Source: Pseudonocardiales bacterium
Lineage (GTDB): Bacteria > Actinomycetota > Actinomycetes > Mycobacteriales > Pseudonocardiaceae
DNA length: 64,000 nt
Direction: 5' to 3'
Assembly (NCBI GenBank): GCA_019241525.1
Contig: JAFAWY010000060.1
Span: forward strand, 1 to 64,000
Part shown: positions 37,301-45,803 of the stretch, piece after piece
How positions within the stretch are numbered: position 1 is the stretch's first letter
How the letters are laid out: each line of letters starts with the position of its first letter
Position numbers and translations under genes: made by a program
Notes under the pieces: generated by a model
What the model saw: only the letters and a program-made list of their open reading frames with translations
What the model was told of the DNA's origin: nothing
Databases searched by the model: none

Positions 37301-37353
37301 TAGGACCACTCATGGGTGTCACTGAATCGACCGAGGGCGTTGCGTAGGGTCAC
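37301..37353 (+). repeat. upstream element, copy C (before the priming transferase)
   Basis: TAGGACCACTCATGGGTG matches copy A (29573 onwards) with a single one-base deletion. After a similar distance come GGCGT and GGGTCACCC, matching the second block. It ends just upstream of ATG 37362, so it may contribute that gene's promoter. Confidence 0.6.
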
Positions 37354-37361
37354 CCACTCGG

Positions 37362-38942
37362 ATGGCTGAGCGAATGCGAGCGAAACTCATGGGCTTTGCG
37401 CCTGACAGTCAGGGCAAAAACCTCGATCTTGTTCAATCTAGCCAGAATGGTCATCATGCATCGGCGGCGAGAGCAGTGAATTGTCCGCCCGAGAATGTCA
37501 GGCGTACCGCCAACGGCCGCGCGCGGCTATCACAGATCGCAGTCGGGCGCTCACGCTGGGAGATACGGTATGCCCAATTGGCGGCTGTCTCGGACCTCCT
37601 GGGAATGGCTGCCTCACTCGGATTGCACAAATGGTGGGGCACCGCACTGGGGTATGACCACGCACGTGTGGTATTCGGCTTGGCTGTCATGGCGCTCACG
37701 GTGGTCTCCCTGAGCCTATCGGGGACGTGGGATCCTTCTATTCAGGGTCAAGGATCACAAGAGTTCAGCCGGCTAGGGCGAGCCCTGATTACCCTTGCGG
37801 TGGTTACCGGACTGATTGGCCTTGCGCTGAAATTGCCCCAGGTGCGCCCCTATGTATTCGGTGTCATACCGGTGGCGCTCGCGTTGGCGGTAGTGAGTCG
37901 ATTTATCCTGCGCAAGTTCTTACATCGGGGCCGCCGCAACGGTGCGTATATGCACGCGGTGCTTGCGGTTGGCACCGAGGAGGCAGTGGCCAAGCTTATC
38001 GTGCGAACCCGGCAGGCGCCCCATCACGGATGGACTGTGGCCGGCGCCTGCACACCGTCGGGAACCGGCGCCAACGGGTCCCCGGAAATCCTCGGCGTAC
38101 CGGTGGTTGGCGACTTGGATTCAGTGCCAGAGGTAATAGGCAATGGCGGCTACCGTGTGGTTTCCGTTGCCCAGATACCCGGATGGAGTTCGAAGCGGCT
38201 ACATCATCTCGCCTGGGATCTGGAGGGCACCGGCACTGAGTTAGTGGTTGATCCTGGCTTGATGGAGATCGCCGGGCCGCGCTTGCATGTCGCTGCGATC
38301 GACGGCCTACCGCTGCTACGGCTCACCGAGCCGACATTCACAGGAGTGCCCCGCGCCGTTAAGGGAATGATCGACCGGCTAGCAGCCGCCCTGTTGCTCG
38401 TGGTGATAGCCCCTATGATGATCGCATTGGCAATCGTGGTTTGTAGCGACGGAGGACCGCCTTTCTACCGCCAGAACCGGATCGGTAAGGCCGGCGCACC
38501 TTTTCGAATGATCAAATTTAGATCCATGGTAGTGGGTGCAGATCAACTCCAGTCCGAACTAGTGGACAGTAACCAGGGCGCAGGTCCACTTTTCAAGCTG
38601 CATCAGGACCCACGGGTGACCCGAGTGGGCAGATTCCTGCGAAGGCACTCACTCGACGAGCTTCCCCAGCTCTTCAACGTTCTTTCTGGGTCGATGTCGC
38701 TGGTGGGCCCACGGCCGCCACTACCTCATGAAGTAGCCTGCTACTCCAGAGACGCGCAGCGCAAATTACTGGTGAAACCGGGCATTACCGGGCTGTGGCA
38801 GATCAGCGGCCGTAGTGACCTGTCATGGGAAGAATCAGTCCGACTGGATCTGCGCTACGTGGAAAATTGGTCCTTAGCGCTGGACGCTTTGATCATTTGG
38901 AAGACTATCGGTGCGGTCATGCACGGCAACGGAGCTTACTGA
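37362..38942 (+). CDS. full-length priming glycosyl-1-phosphate transferase (WbaP/CpsE type)
   Basis: A 526-residue protein. Four hydrophobic segments lie at about 70-190, then a CoA-binding-like domain ([26 protein letters not shown]). The catalytic sugar transferase domain follows: membrane helix near 340-360, [20 protein letters not shown], the [14 protein letters not shown] block, [19 protein letters not shown] and the C-terminal end HGNGAY. It loads the first sugar phosphate on undecaprenyl phosphate. Unlike the shorter enzyme at 25769 it has the whole N-terminal membrane and regulatory part. It stands alone; it may serve the left gene set, which has no primer of its own. Confidence 0.94.
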   Translation: MAERMRAKLMGFAPDSQGKNLDLVQSSQNGHHASAARAVNCPPENVRRTANGRARLSQIAVGRSRWEIRYAQLAAVSDLLGMAASLGLHKWWGTALGYDHARVVFGLAVMALTVVSLSLSGTWDPSIQGQGSQEFSRLGRALITLAVVTGLIGLALKLPQVRPYVFGVIPVALALAVVSRFILRKFLHRGRRNGAYMHAVLAVGTEEAVAKLIVRTRQAPHHGWTVAGACTPSGTGANGSPEILGVPVVGDLDSVPEVIGNGGYRVVSVAQIPGWSSKRLHHLAWDLEGTGTELVVDPGLMEIAGPRLHVAAIDGLPLLRLTEPTFTGVPRAVKGMIDRLAAALLLVVIAPMMIALAIVVCSDGGPPFYRQNRIGKAGAPFRMIKFRSMVVGADQLQSELVDSNQGAGPLFKLHQDPRVTRVGRFLRRHSLDELPQLFNVLSGSMSLVGPRPPLPHEVACYSRDAQRKLLVKPGITGLWQISGRSDLSWEESVRLDLRYVENWSLALDALIIWKTIGAVMHGNGAY

Positions 38943-38963
38943 TCGACGATTCTTCAGTAAGCC

Positions 38964-38986
38964 ATCCCCAGCGGGGTTGTCTTTTG
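38964..38986 (+). terminator. possible weak intrinsic terminator
   Basis: CCCCAGCGGGG forms a four-pair GC stem with a three-base loop, followed by TTGTCTTTT. It lies 22 bases after the priming transferase stop. The stem is short, so this is tentative. Confidence 0.3.
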
Positions 38987-39193
38987 CTGGTCCTGTAAGC
39001 GAAACTAGGCACCGCTCCGCAATTTCGTGTGCAGGTGCCAGGTTTCCACGTGGCCGGGCAGGTCATCATTAGTGATGAGTGGGCTAGCGTGACTTGCTCA
39101 AGCACATTCTCGAAGGCTGGTACGAACGGCCATCCAGACCGTGATCAGCGAGGGGGCAGCGCCGTGATAGCGGAGGTCCCGGAAGCTGCTCTG

Positions 39194-40408
39194 TCACCCG
39201 GTTGGTGCGACTCTCAGGACCTGATCGTTGTCGCCATTGCTGGTGGTGACATACAGCGCGCCGTCGCCCCCCACGCGCACGGCACGCAGCCGGCCGTAGT
39301 TGCCGTCAAGCTGCGGCAGCTGGCCTACTTCCGTCACCGCACCGATCGGGTCAACCCTCATCAGCAGCAACTTGGTGCCCTTGAGCGCGGCGACCGCGAG
39401 CAGACCCTGCATGCTGCCCCACTGGGCTCCAGTGATGAACGCGGCCCCGCAGATCGCTTCAGTGTCCCGGCCGGAGCTCCATACCGCGGGCACCGCGTCG
39501 GGAAAGCGCTGCTGGTCGGTCATCGGCACGCTCTCGTCGTAGCTGGTTTGCGTGCCACCTCGAGATGGGTCCCAGCCGTAGTTGGCTCCAGCACGCAGCA
39601 AGTTGATCTCGTCGTTGACGTCCGGGCCGTGCTCCGTACCGAGCAGCCGGCCCGTTCCGGGCTCCACCGTCACGCCCTGCACGTTGCGGTTGCCGTAGGT
39701 GAACACCAGCCGTTCGGCAGCGTTAGGTGAACCGGCGAAAGGGTTGCCGGGCGCGGGACCCCCGGTGCCCAGGTCGATGCGCAGCACCTTGCCACCGAGC
39801 TGAGTGCGGTCCTGAGACACCGCGGCCATCGCGGAATCTCCGGTACCGACGTAGAGGTAGCCGTCCGGGCCCAGGGTCGGGCGACACCCGGAGTGCCGGC
39901 CAGAGGGATTCAGGGTGAGGCCGGCGACCAACGGGTCAGCCACCCGGCGGGCGCGCGCACCGTCCGCTGACAGCTCCCACGTCACCAGCCGGACGTCCAC
40001 CGGCTGGCCCCGATGCTGATAGGTCTGGCAGGTGGTGAACCGGCGACTGTCCGTGAAATCAGGATGCACCACCAGCCCCATCAGGCCGCCTTCTCCTCTG
40101 ACGTACACATCATCGAGGTCAGCCGCGACTTCGGTAATCCGCGCACCGGGCCTGGTGGACGACAGCAGCTTGATCCGCGCCGGACGCTCAGTGACCAGTG
40201 CCGCACCGCTGGGCAGGAACCCGATATCCCACGCGTGCTCCAGCCCGGCAGCCACCACGCCCACCCGGATGTCCGGGGCCGCCGGGTTCGGCGACGGCCC
40301 AGCGCGACCACCGGTCGGCACTCCGGAACCGACGGGGGCGCTCGGACCGCCGTTCGAGCAGCCAACGATCAGCCCGAACAGCACTAGCAATGCCGGCAAG
40401 CGAGGCAT
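39194..40408 (-). CDS. PQQ-type soluble glucose/sorbosone dehydrogenase-like lipoprotein
   Basis: A 404-residue protein. The signal peptide ends in LIVGCSN, a lipobox that places it on the outer face of the membrane. The body is a six-bladed GDSH propeller: AWDIGFLPSGAALVTERPAR, GEGGLMGLVVHPDF, NPSGRHSGCRPTLGPDGYLYVGTGD, GKVLRIDLGTG, FTYGNRNVQGV and LGTEHGPDVNDEINLL. These are the blocks that bind PQQ and calcium in soluble aldose dehydrogenases. It may oxidise an exposed sugar end. The start codon overlaps the previous stop by one base, so it is the last gene of the minus-strand operon. Confidence 0.9.
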   Translation of the reverse strand: MPRLPALLVLFGLIVGCSNGGPSAPVGSGVPTGGRAGPSPNPAAPDIRVGVVAAGLEHAWDIGFLPSGAALVTERPARIKLLSSTRPGARITEVAADLDDVYVRGEGGLMGLVVHPDFTDSRRFTTCQTYQHRGQPVDVRLVTWELSADGARARRVADPLVAGLTLNPSGRHSGCRPTLGPDGYLYVGTGDSAMAAVSQDRTQLGGKVLRIDLGTGGPAPGNPFAGSPNAAERLVFTYGNRNVQGVTVEPGTGRLLGTEHGPDVNDEINLLRAGANYGWDPSRGGTQTSYDESVPMTDQQRFPDAVPAVWSSGRDTEAICGAAFITGAQWGSMQGLLAVAALKGTKLLLMRVDPIGAVTEVGQLPQLDGNYGRLRAVRVGGDGALYVTTSNGDNDQVLRVAPTG

Positions 40409-41079
40409 CAGCTGGAATCAGCTACCGGTCGCAAACCCGCGGCGCGGGCGACGCTGACCGCCTCCAAGCGGCTGCGCACGCCCAGTTTGGTGAGGATGCT
40501 GCGCACGTGCGTGCGGACCGTACTCATCGACACCACTGACTCCACAGCGATCTGGCTGACCGGCTTGCCGTCCACCATACGCAGCAGTACCTCGCGCTCA
40601 CGGTGGCTGAGGACATCGAGCCGGGCGCTGCAGTCGCGGGCGCGCTGTACGTCGTCGCGCAGCTCCCGCAACACCACGCCGAGCTGTTCCGGCGGGTAGA
40701 AGGCGTGACCGAGCGGCACCCCACGCAACACTTCCAGCAGATGCTCCAGGGAGCTCTCCTTGGACACCCACGCCGACGCGCCGGCCCGGGCCGCGGCCAC
40801 GGCGTGGTCGCTGTGGTGGCTTGCGGTCAGCACCACCAGCCGGGCCGGGGGCCAGGCAGCCTGTAGTTTGCGCAGCAACCCCCCCGTGGCAACCGCCGCG
40901 GATCCGATTTCGGTGGTGATCACATCCGGGCGCTGGGTGCGGACGACGTCCATCAGGCGCGGATCGTCCGGACTGGTGCTCCCGACCACCCACAGATCGT
41001 CCACACTCGACAACCGGACAGTCAGCGCATCGGTCAACATCGCGTGACTGTCGATGAGGAGAATCCGCAGGAACGGCAC
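40408..41079 (-). CDS. LuxR/NarL-type response regulator lacking the phospho-Asp (Glu instead)
   Basis: A 223-residue protein. The receiver fold is clear: RILLIDS (residues 5-11), PDVITTEIG (51-59), LVVLTAS (81-87) and AWVSKES (103-109). Where the phosphorylated aspartate should be, residue 57 is Glu. The conserved Thr (85) and Lys (107) are present. The C-terminal LuxR helix-turn-helix (LSHREREVLLRMVDGKPVSQ, MSTVRTHVRSILTKLGVRSR) is intact. GTG 41079 is the start that best fits the fold. It overlaps the lipoprotein gene by one base and follows the GT2 gene by 74 bases. It probably regulates the operon by a non-phosphorylation route. Confidence 0.88.
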   Translation of the reverse strand: MPFLRILLIDSHAMLTDALTVRLSSVDDLWVVGSTSPDDPRLMDVVRTQRPDVITTEIGSAAVATGGLLRKLQAAWPPARLVVLTASHHSDHAVAAARAGASAWVSKESSLEHLLEVLRGVPLGHAFYPPEQLGVVLRELRDDVQRARDCSARLDVLSHREREVLLRMVDGKPVSQIAVESVVSMSTVRTHVRSILTKLGVRSRLEAVSVARAAGLRPVADSS

Positions 41080-41153
41080 GGGATCTACTGTGCCCGGCGC
41101 TATTTCGCCGCGGCAACACCCGATCTTTGTAACATTGTTACCCGATCCGGCTG

Positions 41154-42512
41154 TCACTCCACCCACTCCACCGACTTCGGGGCCGGGGCGGTCACCGCCG
41201 CCGATACGGCCACCCGTCCAGCAAGCGCCGGGCGTTCCAGGACGGTCCGCCGGGCCGGGCTGGTCCACCTGCCTGTCGAGCTCAGCCAAGCCTTCGGGAA
41301 CACGTACAGCGCCACTGCAGCATCGAGCACCCGCAGGAACGGGAAGAAAATCCACAACGCCACGAAGCGCAGCTTGCGTTCGATCACCGCGACCAGGCAG
41401 GTCAGCGCGAGATCGGCACCGGTCACCGCCAGCAACAGCACCCGCAGGTTCATGTGCTCGGCCACATCGGTGTGCACCGTCGCCAGTCCAGGCCAGCTGA
41501 GTGCCTCGGGATAGACCGCGGGCACGGCCAGCATGACGACCAGCAATGGCAGCAGCACGAAGAACATGCTGCTGGTCAGCAGTTCCAGCAGCAGCACCGT
41601 GAGCATCGCACTGAACAGGGTCAACCGTGGCGGATGGCGGCGCACCGTCTGCCACAGCCCCAATCCCCAGCGCTTGATCTGGCGGATGTAGTCGCGCAGA
41701 TTGTCGGGATCCTGGGTCACCGCGACGGCACCCAGCGTGAACGCCACCTTTCCCAGCCGCTTGGCATAGACCTCGAACGTCATATTGAAGTCCTCGATCA
41801 CCAACCCGGGCGGGTTCATCTCGATATACGGCAGCACCGATGTGCGGTACATGCTGGCGAACCCTGGCACGATATGCGTCGCATTGGTGAACCGCCAGGT
41901 CTGGCCGTATTTCAGCAAGCGCTGGCTGATCGCATAAATGCGCTGCCGGTGGCATACCAGCACCTTGCCGATCAACGACAGACCACGCTCGTGCCGGGTG
42001 CGTACCGCGCCGGCCACCGCGACCACTTTGGGGTCGTCAAAAAACGGCAGGGCAGCGTCGAAATATCCCGGCTGGATCGCGGTGTCGGCATCGAGCAGCA
42101 GCACCGCGCGGAACCGATCGACCAGGTCGAAACGGTCGATCGCCTCCTCCAGAGCACCCGCTTTGCCGACATTGGTACGGGTGGAGATGACGTTGACCCC
42201 GGCTTGCTGCGCCAGTTCCACGGTCCGGTCGGTAGAGCCGTCCGAAACGACGTGGATGTTACAGCGGGGAACCAGCGCCGCGATTGCCTCGATACTGTCT
42301 TTGATCACCAGCTCTTCGTTATGGGCCGGAATCAGTACCGCCACATCCTGTACGGTGATCGAGGGCTCAACGCCATACCCGCGTTGTTGCAGCTTTTTCC
42401 GCAGGCTCCTTTTTCGCCAGGTCTCTTCGATCAGCCGCGCCAGGCCAATCGCTGCCCACACGGTGAAATTGACCCCGAATACGATGAGCGCAATAGGCCA
42501 CCAGGACATCAC
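41154..42512 (-). CDS. processive membrane GT2 glycosyltransferase (IcaA/PgaC-like synthase)
   Basis: A 452-residue protein. Membrane helices lie at about 5-24, then a GT-A domain with VLIPAHNEE (59-67), VVSDGSTD (88-95), LLLDADTA (138-145), the acid pair in VIEDFNMTFE (238-247), and the processive Q-x-x-R-W motif in QIKRW (278-282). Further helices follow at about 298-400. This is the synthase-type layout that both polymerises and exports a beta-linked polysaccharide. A poly-GlcNAc-like product is suggested by the deacetylase and GH18 genes in the same operon. It overlaps the GH18 gene by four bases (ATGA). Confidence 0.93.
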   Translation of the reverse strand: MMSWWPIALIVFGVNFTVWAAIGLARLIEETWRKRSLRKKLQQRGYGVEPSITVQDVAVLIPAHNEELVIKDSIEAIAALVPRCNIHVVSDGSTDRTVELAQQAGVNVISTRTNVGKAGALEEAIDRFDLVDRFRAVLLLDADTAIQPGYFDAALPFFDDPKVVAVAGAVRTRHERGLSLIGKVLVCHRQRIYAISQRLLKYGQTWRFTNATHIVPGFASMYRTSVLPYIEMNPPGLVIEDFNMTFEVYAKRLGKVAFTLGAVAVTQDPDNLRDYIRQIKRWGLGLWQTVRRHPPRLTLFSAMLTVLLLELLTSSMFFVLLPLLVVMLAVPAVYPEALSWPGLATVHTDVAEHMNLRVLLLAVTGADLALTCLVAVIERKLRFVALWIFFPFLRVLDAAVALYVFPKAWLSSTGRWTSPARRTVLERPALAGRVAVSAAVTAPAPKSVEWVE

Positions 42513-43678
42513 CGGGACGTCCCTTCACCACTTGACGTTGGGTGCAACGGGATGATCTTGCGCACGGTCGCCCAGGTCCGGTCGTCCTCAGAGCTGATCA
42601 TCCACAGGTAAACCCCGCGGATGCCGGCGGCCTTGGCGGCCTGGAGCTTGAGCGCGGTGCTGTCGGCGTTTTCGAACCAGACTTCGTGCTGCCGCCCTTG
42701 CTCGTCGGTGTACTTGAACGACGGTGACTCGCTGAGGCGGTCGTACTGCACGGTGGCGTGATATTTACTGGTGCGTCCATAGGATTGGATCCAGGTGACC
42801 ACCTCGCCTTTGCCGTCTACCCAGTCGTAGCCGGACAGCGGCACACCGAGCACGATCTTGTCCGCGGGCATCTGGCTTTTGGCGTAGGTCAGCACGTCGC
42901 GGACCCAGGGCATCGGCGCGACCGGTCCCGGTGGTGACTCCGACCAGTGGTAGTCGTAGGCCATCAGCCGGACCTCGTCGGCCGCCGCACCGATGGCCGC
43001 GTAGTCCTGCCCGGCGTTGCGCTGGTCCTCACCGGCGTCGCTGGTCTTGGCGAACAAGGCAACCGTCAGGACCTTGCCCTTGTCGTGCAAGGCGCTGGCC
43101 AGGTCGGTGATGAACGAGGTGAACACTTGCCGGTCAGTGGCCGGGAGGTCTTCGTAGTCGATGTCGATCCCGGCGTAGTTCTCCCGCTGTACCAGCGCGA
43201 CGATGTCGTTGATGTGCCGGCTCATCGCGGCGGGATCGTGCAGGATGTCCGCGAGTGGTTCGTAGGCCCACTGGCCGTTGGTCCGGTTCGCGATCGACGG
43301 GACCACCGGGATGCCCAGCTTGCGTAGCCGGTCCATACCGTCCCGGGTCTGGGCGGTCACCTCGGGTGCTTGCGCAACGATCCGGCCGTTACGGGCCAGC
43401 CCGTAGATCCACGGGGATACCTCATTGAACGTCCCTGGATTGGTCGCCAGGATGTTCGGGCCTTCGGTCAGGTTCCAGAACGGCAGGGAGGCCACCACCA
43501 GGGTGGCGGGTTTGTCTCCGGAACCCAGCATCCGCGGCACTGTGACCAGCAACGCCACCGCGCCGAGGAACAGCACGATGAGGAACGCCGATCCGCCCAG
43601 CAAGCGCAACCTCAGGGAGCGCCGCCCTCCCGGGCTGGGGACGTCCGGGCGGCGTGGCTCGATGCTGGTCTTGGTCAT
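42509..43678 (-). CDS. membrane-anchored GH18-family glycoside hydrolase
   Basis: A 389-residue protein. A short cytoplasmic part and a membrane helix at about 29-49 anchor an extracytoplasmic GH18 barrel. The catalytic D-x-D-x-E lies in GIDIDYEDL (residues 170-178), with the acid at Glu176. VRLMAYDYHWSES and GVPLSGYDWV are further barrel motifs, and GVYLWMISSED ends the barrel, as in YaaH/SleL-like spore and wall hydrolases. It may trim or release the polymer made by the GT2 synthase. Its stop and start overlap both neighbours by one to four bases. Confidence 0.9.
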   Translation of the reverse strand: MTKTSIEPRRPDVPSPGGRRSLRLRLLGGSAFLIVLFLGAVALLVTVPRMLGSGDKPATLVVASLPFWNLTEGPNILATNPGTFNEVSPWIYGLARNGRIVAQAPEVTAQTRDGMDRLRKLGIPVVPSIANRTNGQWAYEPLADILHDPAAMSRHINDIVALVQRENYAGIDIDYEDLPATDRQVFTSFITDLASALHDKGKVLTVALFAKTSDAGEDQRNAGQDYAAIGAAADEVRLMAYDYHWSESPPGPVAPMPWVRDVLTYAKSQMPADKIVLGVPLSGYDWVDGKGEVVTWIQSYGRTSKYHATVQYDRLSESPSFKYTDEQGRQHEVWFENADSTALKLQAAKAAGIRGVYLWMISSEDDRTWATVRKIIPLHPTSSGEGTSR

Positions 43679-44664
43679 CAGCCCACCACTGCGGGGCTCA
43701 GTCCAGGCCGGCTACGTTCCGCGATCACCGACCGCAAGATGTCATCGAGTGTGCGGGTCGGCCGGAAACCGATCAGCTCGCGAGCCCGGGAACAATCCGG
43801 CACCCGGCGTTGCAGGTCCTCGTATCCCGGACCGATGCCTTCCTCGTAGGACATCTGCACGATGCCGCTGGCCGAACCGGTCAGCGCCAGTACGCGGTGG
43901 GCCAGCTCGCGGATGGACACCTGCTCGGAGCTGCCGACGTTGACCGCGGTGCCATACGCCTCGGGGTGTTCCACGAGCGCGACCAGCGCGGGGACGACGT
44001 CCAGCACGTGGCAGAAGCAGCGCACTTGCTCGCCGGTCCCGAACACCGTCAGCGGCTCGCCGGCCAAGGCCTGGGTCACGAACCGGGGGATCACCATGCC
44101 GTAGCGCCCACTTTGGCGGGGCCCCACCGTGTTGAACAGCCGCACGATCACCGCGCGCAGGCCGAGCTCGGTGACATAGGCGCGGGTGAGGCTCTCGTCG
44201 ACAGCCTTCGCCTCGGAGTACGACCAGCGGTGCAGCAGCGGCGAACCGATCACCCGGTCGTCGTCTTCGCGCAACCCGATCTTGGTGTTCTTCCCGTAGA
44301 TCTCGCTGCTGGACGCGATGAGCACCCGGGCTTCGTGCCGGTGCGCCGCGGCCAGGACGTGCTCGGTGCCGTGGATGTTGGTGCGCAGGCTGGCCAGCGT
44401 GCGATCCCGGATGACGAACGAACCCACGGCCGCGGCGAGGTGGAAGATCGTGTCGACCTGGCCGGCGAGCGTGTCGACCAGTTCCTCGTCGAGCACCGAA
44501 CCGGAGACGTAGCGCAGCCGGGGATGGTCGCTGACTGCAGACAGGTTGTCCAGCGAGCCGGTGGCCAGGTTGTCCAGCGCGACGACCTCATGGCCGCCGG
44601 CCAGCAGGTGTTCCGCCAGGTGCGAGCCGATGAAGCCGGCCCCGCCGGTGATCAGTGCTTTCAT
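43678..44664 (-). CDS. NAD-dependent nucleotide-sugar epimerase/dehydratase
   Basis: A 328-residue extended SDR. KALITGGAGFIGSHLAEHLL is the NAD loop, HLAAAVGSF follows, IASSSEIYGK has the catalytic serine region, and WSYSEAKAVDE is the Y-x3-K pair. FNTVGPRQSGRYGMVIPRFV and VFGTGEQVRCFCHVLDVV are typical of the UDP-glucuronate decarboxylase and UDP-glucose 4-epimerase group. With a nucleotide-sugar dehydrogenase in the same operon, a UDP-xylose-type or epimerised uronic acid product is possible. The exact reaction cannot be read from the sequence. Confidence 0.88.
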   Translation of the reverse strand: MKALITGGAGFIGSHLAEHLLAGGHEVVALDNLATGSLDNLSAVSDHPRLRYVSGSVLDEELVDTLAGQVDTIFHLAAAVGSFVIRDRTLASLRTNIHGTEHVLAAAHRHEARVLIASSSEIYGKNTKIGLREDDDRVIGSPLLHRWSYSEAKAVDESLTRAYVTELGLRAVIVRLFNTVGPRQSGRYGMVIPRFVTQALAGEPLTVFGTGEQVRCFCHVLDVVPALVALVEHPEAYGTAVNVGSSEQVSIRELAHRVLALTGSASGIVQMSYEEGIGPGYEDLQRRVPDCSRARELIGFRPTRTLDDILRSVIAERSRPGLSPAVVG

Positions 44665-45803
44665 CAGTTTCCTCCTACCGGGTTGGCCAGCACGCGGCCG
44701 TTGTGCCGGGCGCGGCTGCGGGCAGCCATCAGCCGCTCGTAGAGGTCGTCGATGCGGCGGGTGACCGCCTCGATGCCGTACTGCTCGCGGATAGCCGGAA
44801 CGCCCTGGCGCGGCCGGCGACCTTGAGCGATCTCCGCCGCGATCTCCCGGCGCATCTCCTCGACCTCACCGGGGATCTGGCGGGCGCGGTCGGTCTCGAT
44901 GCCCTCCAGCGCCGGGCAGGTCGTGTACAGCGCTGGTATCCCGTTGGCCAGCGCCTCCAGCACCGACAGCCCGAAGGTCTCCTGCTCCGAGGCCGCGATG
45001 AACAGATCCAGCGACGAGAGCATGGCGGCCACGTCGTGCCGCTCCCCGGCGAAGGTGACCAGCTCCGCGACGCCCTGGCGAGCCGCCTCGGCCTCCAGAT
45101 CAGGCCGGATCTGCCCGTCACCGACGATCAACAGCCGGTGCTGGTCGTCGAGCAACGGTGCTGCGGCCCTGATCACCAGGTCAAAGCGCTTGATCGGGTC
45201 GAGCCGGCCCAGCACGCCGACGACGAAGGCGTCGCGAGGCAAGTCGAACTCGGCGCGGATGGTGTCCCGCGCGGTGGCGTCGAAGGCCACCCGGTCGAAG
45301 TCCAGACCATTGGGGATGGTCTCGATCTTGCGGGCCGGTACGCCCCATTTGGTCAACCGGTGCGCCACCGCGTCGGAGACCGCGATGGTGGCGTCCGAGC
45401 ACAGGTCTGTGCCCAGGTATAGGGCGCGCACCCCGAGGGTCATCCGGCGCCGTTCCAGGTGTGTCTCGCCGATGGAGTGCTCGGTGGTCACCACCACTGG
45501 TGTGCCGGCCAGCCGGGCCGCGATCCGCCCGTAGACGCAGGAGCGATACAGGTGGGTGTGCACCACGTCGTACCGGCCGGCTCGGATCAGCCTGGTCAGC
45601 CGTCCTAATGCGGGCAGCTCGGTGTTGCTGGTCATGCCCAGGTCGCGCACCCGCCCGCCGTCTCCGACGATCATGTCGGCGACCGGGCCGGGGTTGTACA
45701 GCGTCACGACGTCGGACTGATGGCGGGTGTGTTGCAGGATCGAGCGCAGCTGCAGCTCGGCTCCTCCCACGCCCAACCCGGTGATCACGTGAAGAACTCT
45801 CAC
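44664..45803 (-). CDS. GT4-family glycosyltransferase
   Basis: About 379 residues. The N-terminus VRVLHVITGLGVGGAELQLR carries the GG-A-E acceptor-domain loop of GT4 enzymes. The donor domain has VVGVLGRLDPIKRFDLVI, LLIVGDGQIRPDLE and the E-x7-E motif in ASEQETFGLSVLEALANGIP. GTG 45803 was chosen over the longer frame because GGGGGGAAG precedes it and it overlaps the previous stop as GTGA. It adds a sugar to the lipid-linked intermediate on the inner face. Confidence 0.92.
   Translation of the reverse strand: MRVLHVITGLGVGGAELQLRSILQHTRHQSDVVTLYNPGPVADMIVGDGGRVRDLGMTSNTELPALGRLTRLIRAGRYDVVHTHLYRSCVYGRIAARLAGTPVVVTTEHSIGETHLERRRMTLGVRALYLGTDLCSDATIAVSDAVAHRLTKWGVPARKIETIPNGLDFDRVAFDATARDTIRAEFDLPRDAFVVGVLGRLDPIKRFDLVIRAAAPLLDDQHRLLIVGDGQIRPDLEAEAARQGVAELVTFAGERHDVAAMLSSLDLFIAASEQETFGLSVLEALANGIPALYTTCPALEGIETDRARQIPGEVEEMRREIAAEIAQGRRPRQGVPAIREQYGIEAVTRRIDDLYERLMAARSRARHNGRVLANPVGGN

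Noticed and set aside
41080-41955. Long N-terminal extension of the operon's regulator
   Set aside because: The extension is antisense-frame reading through the GT2 gene. The receiver fold starts at GTG 41079.
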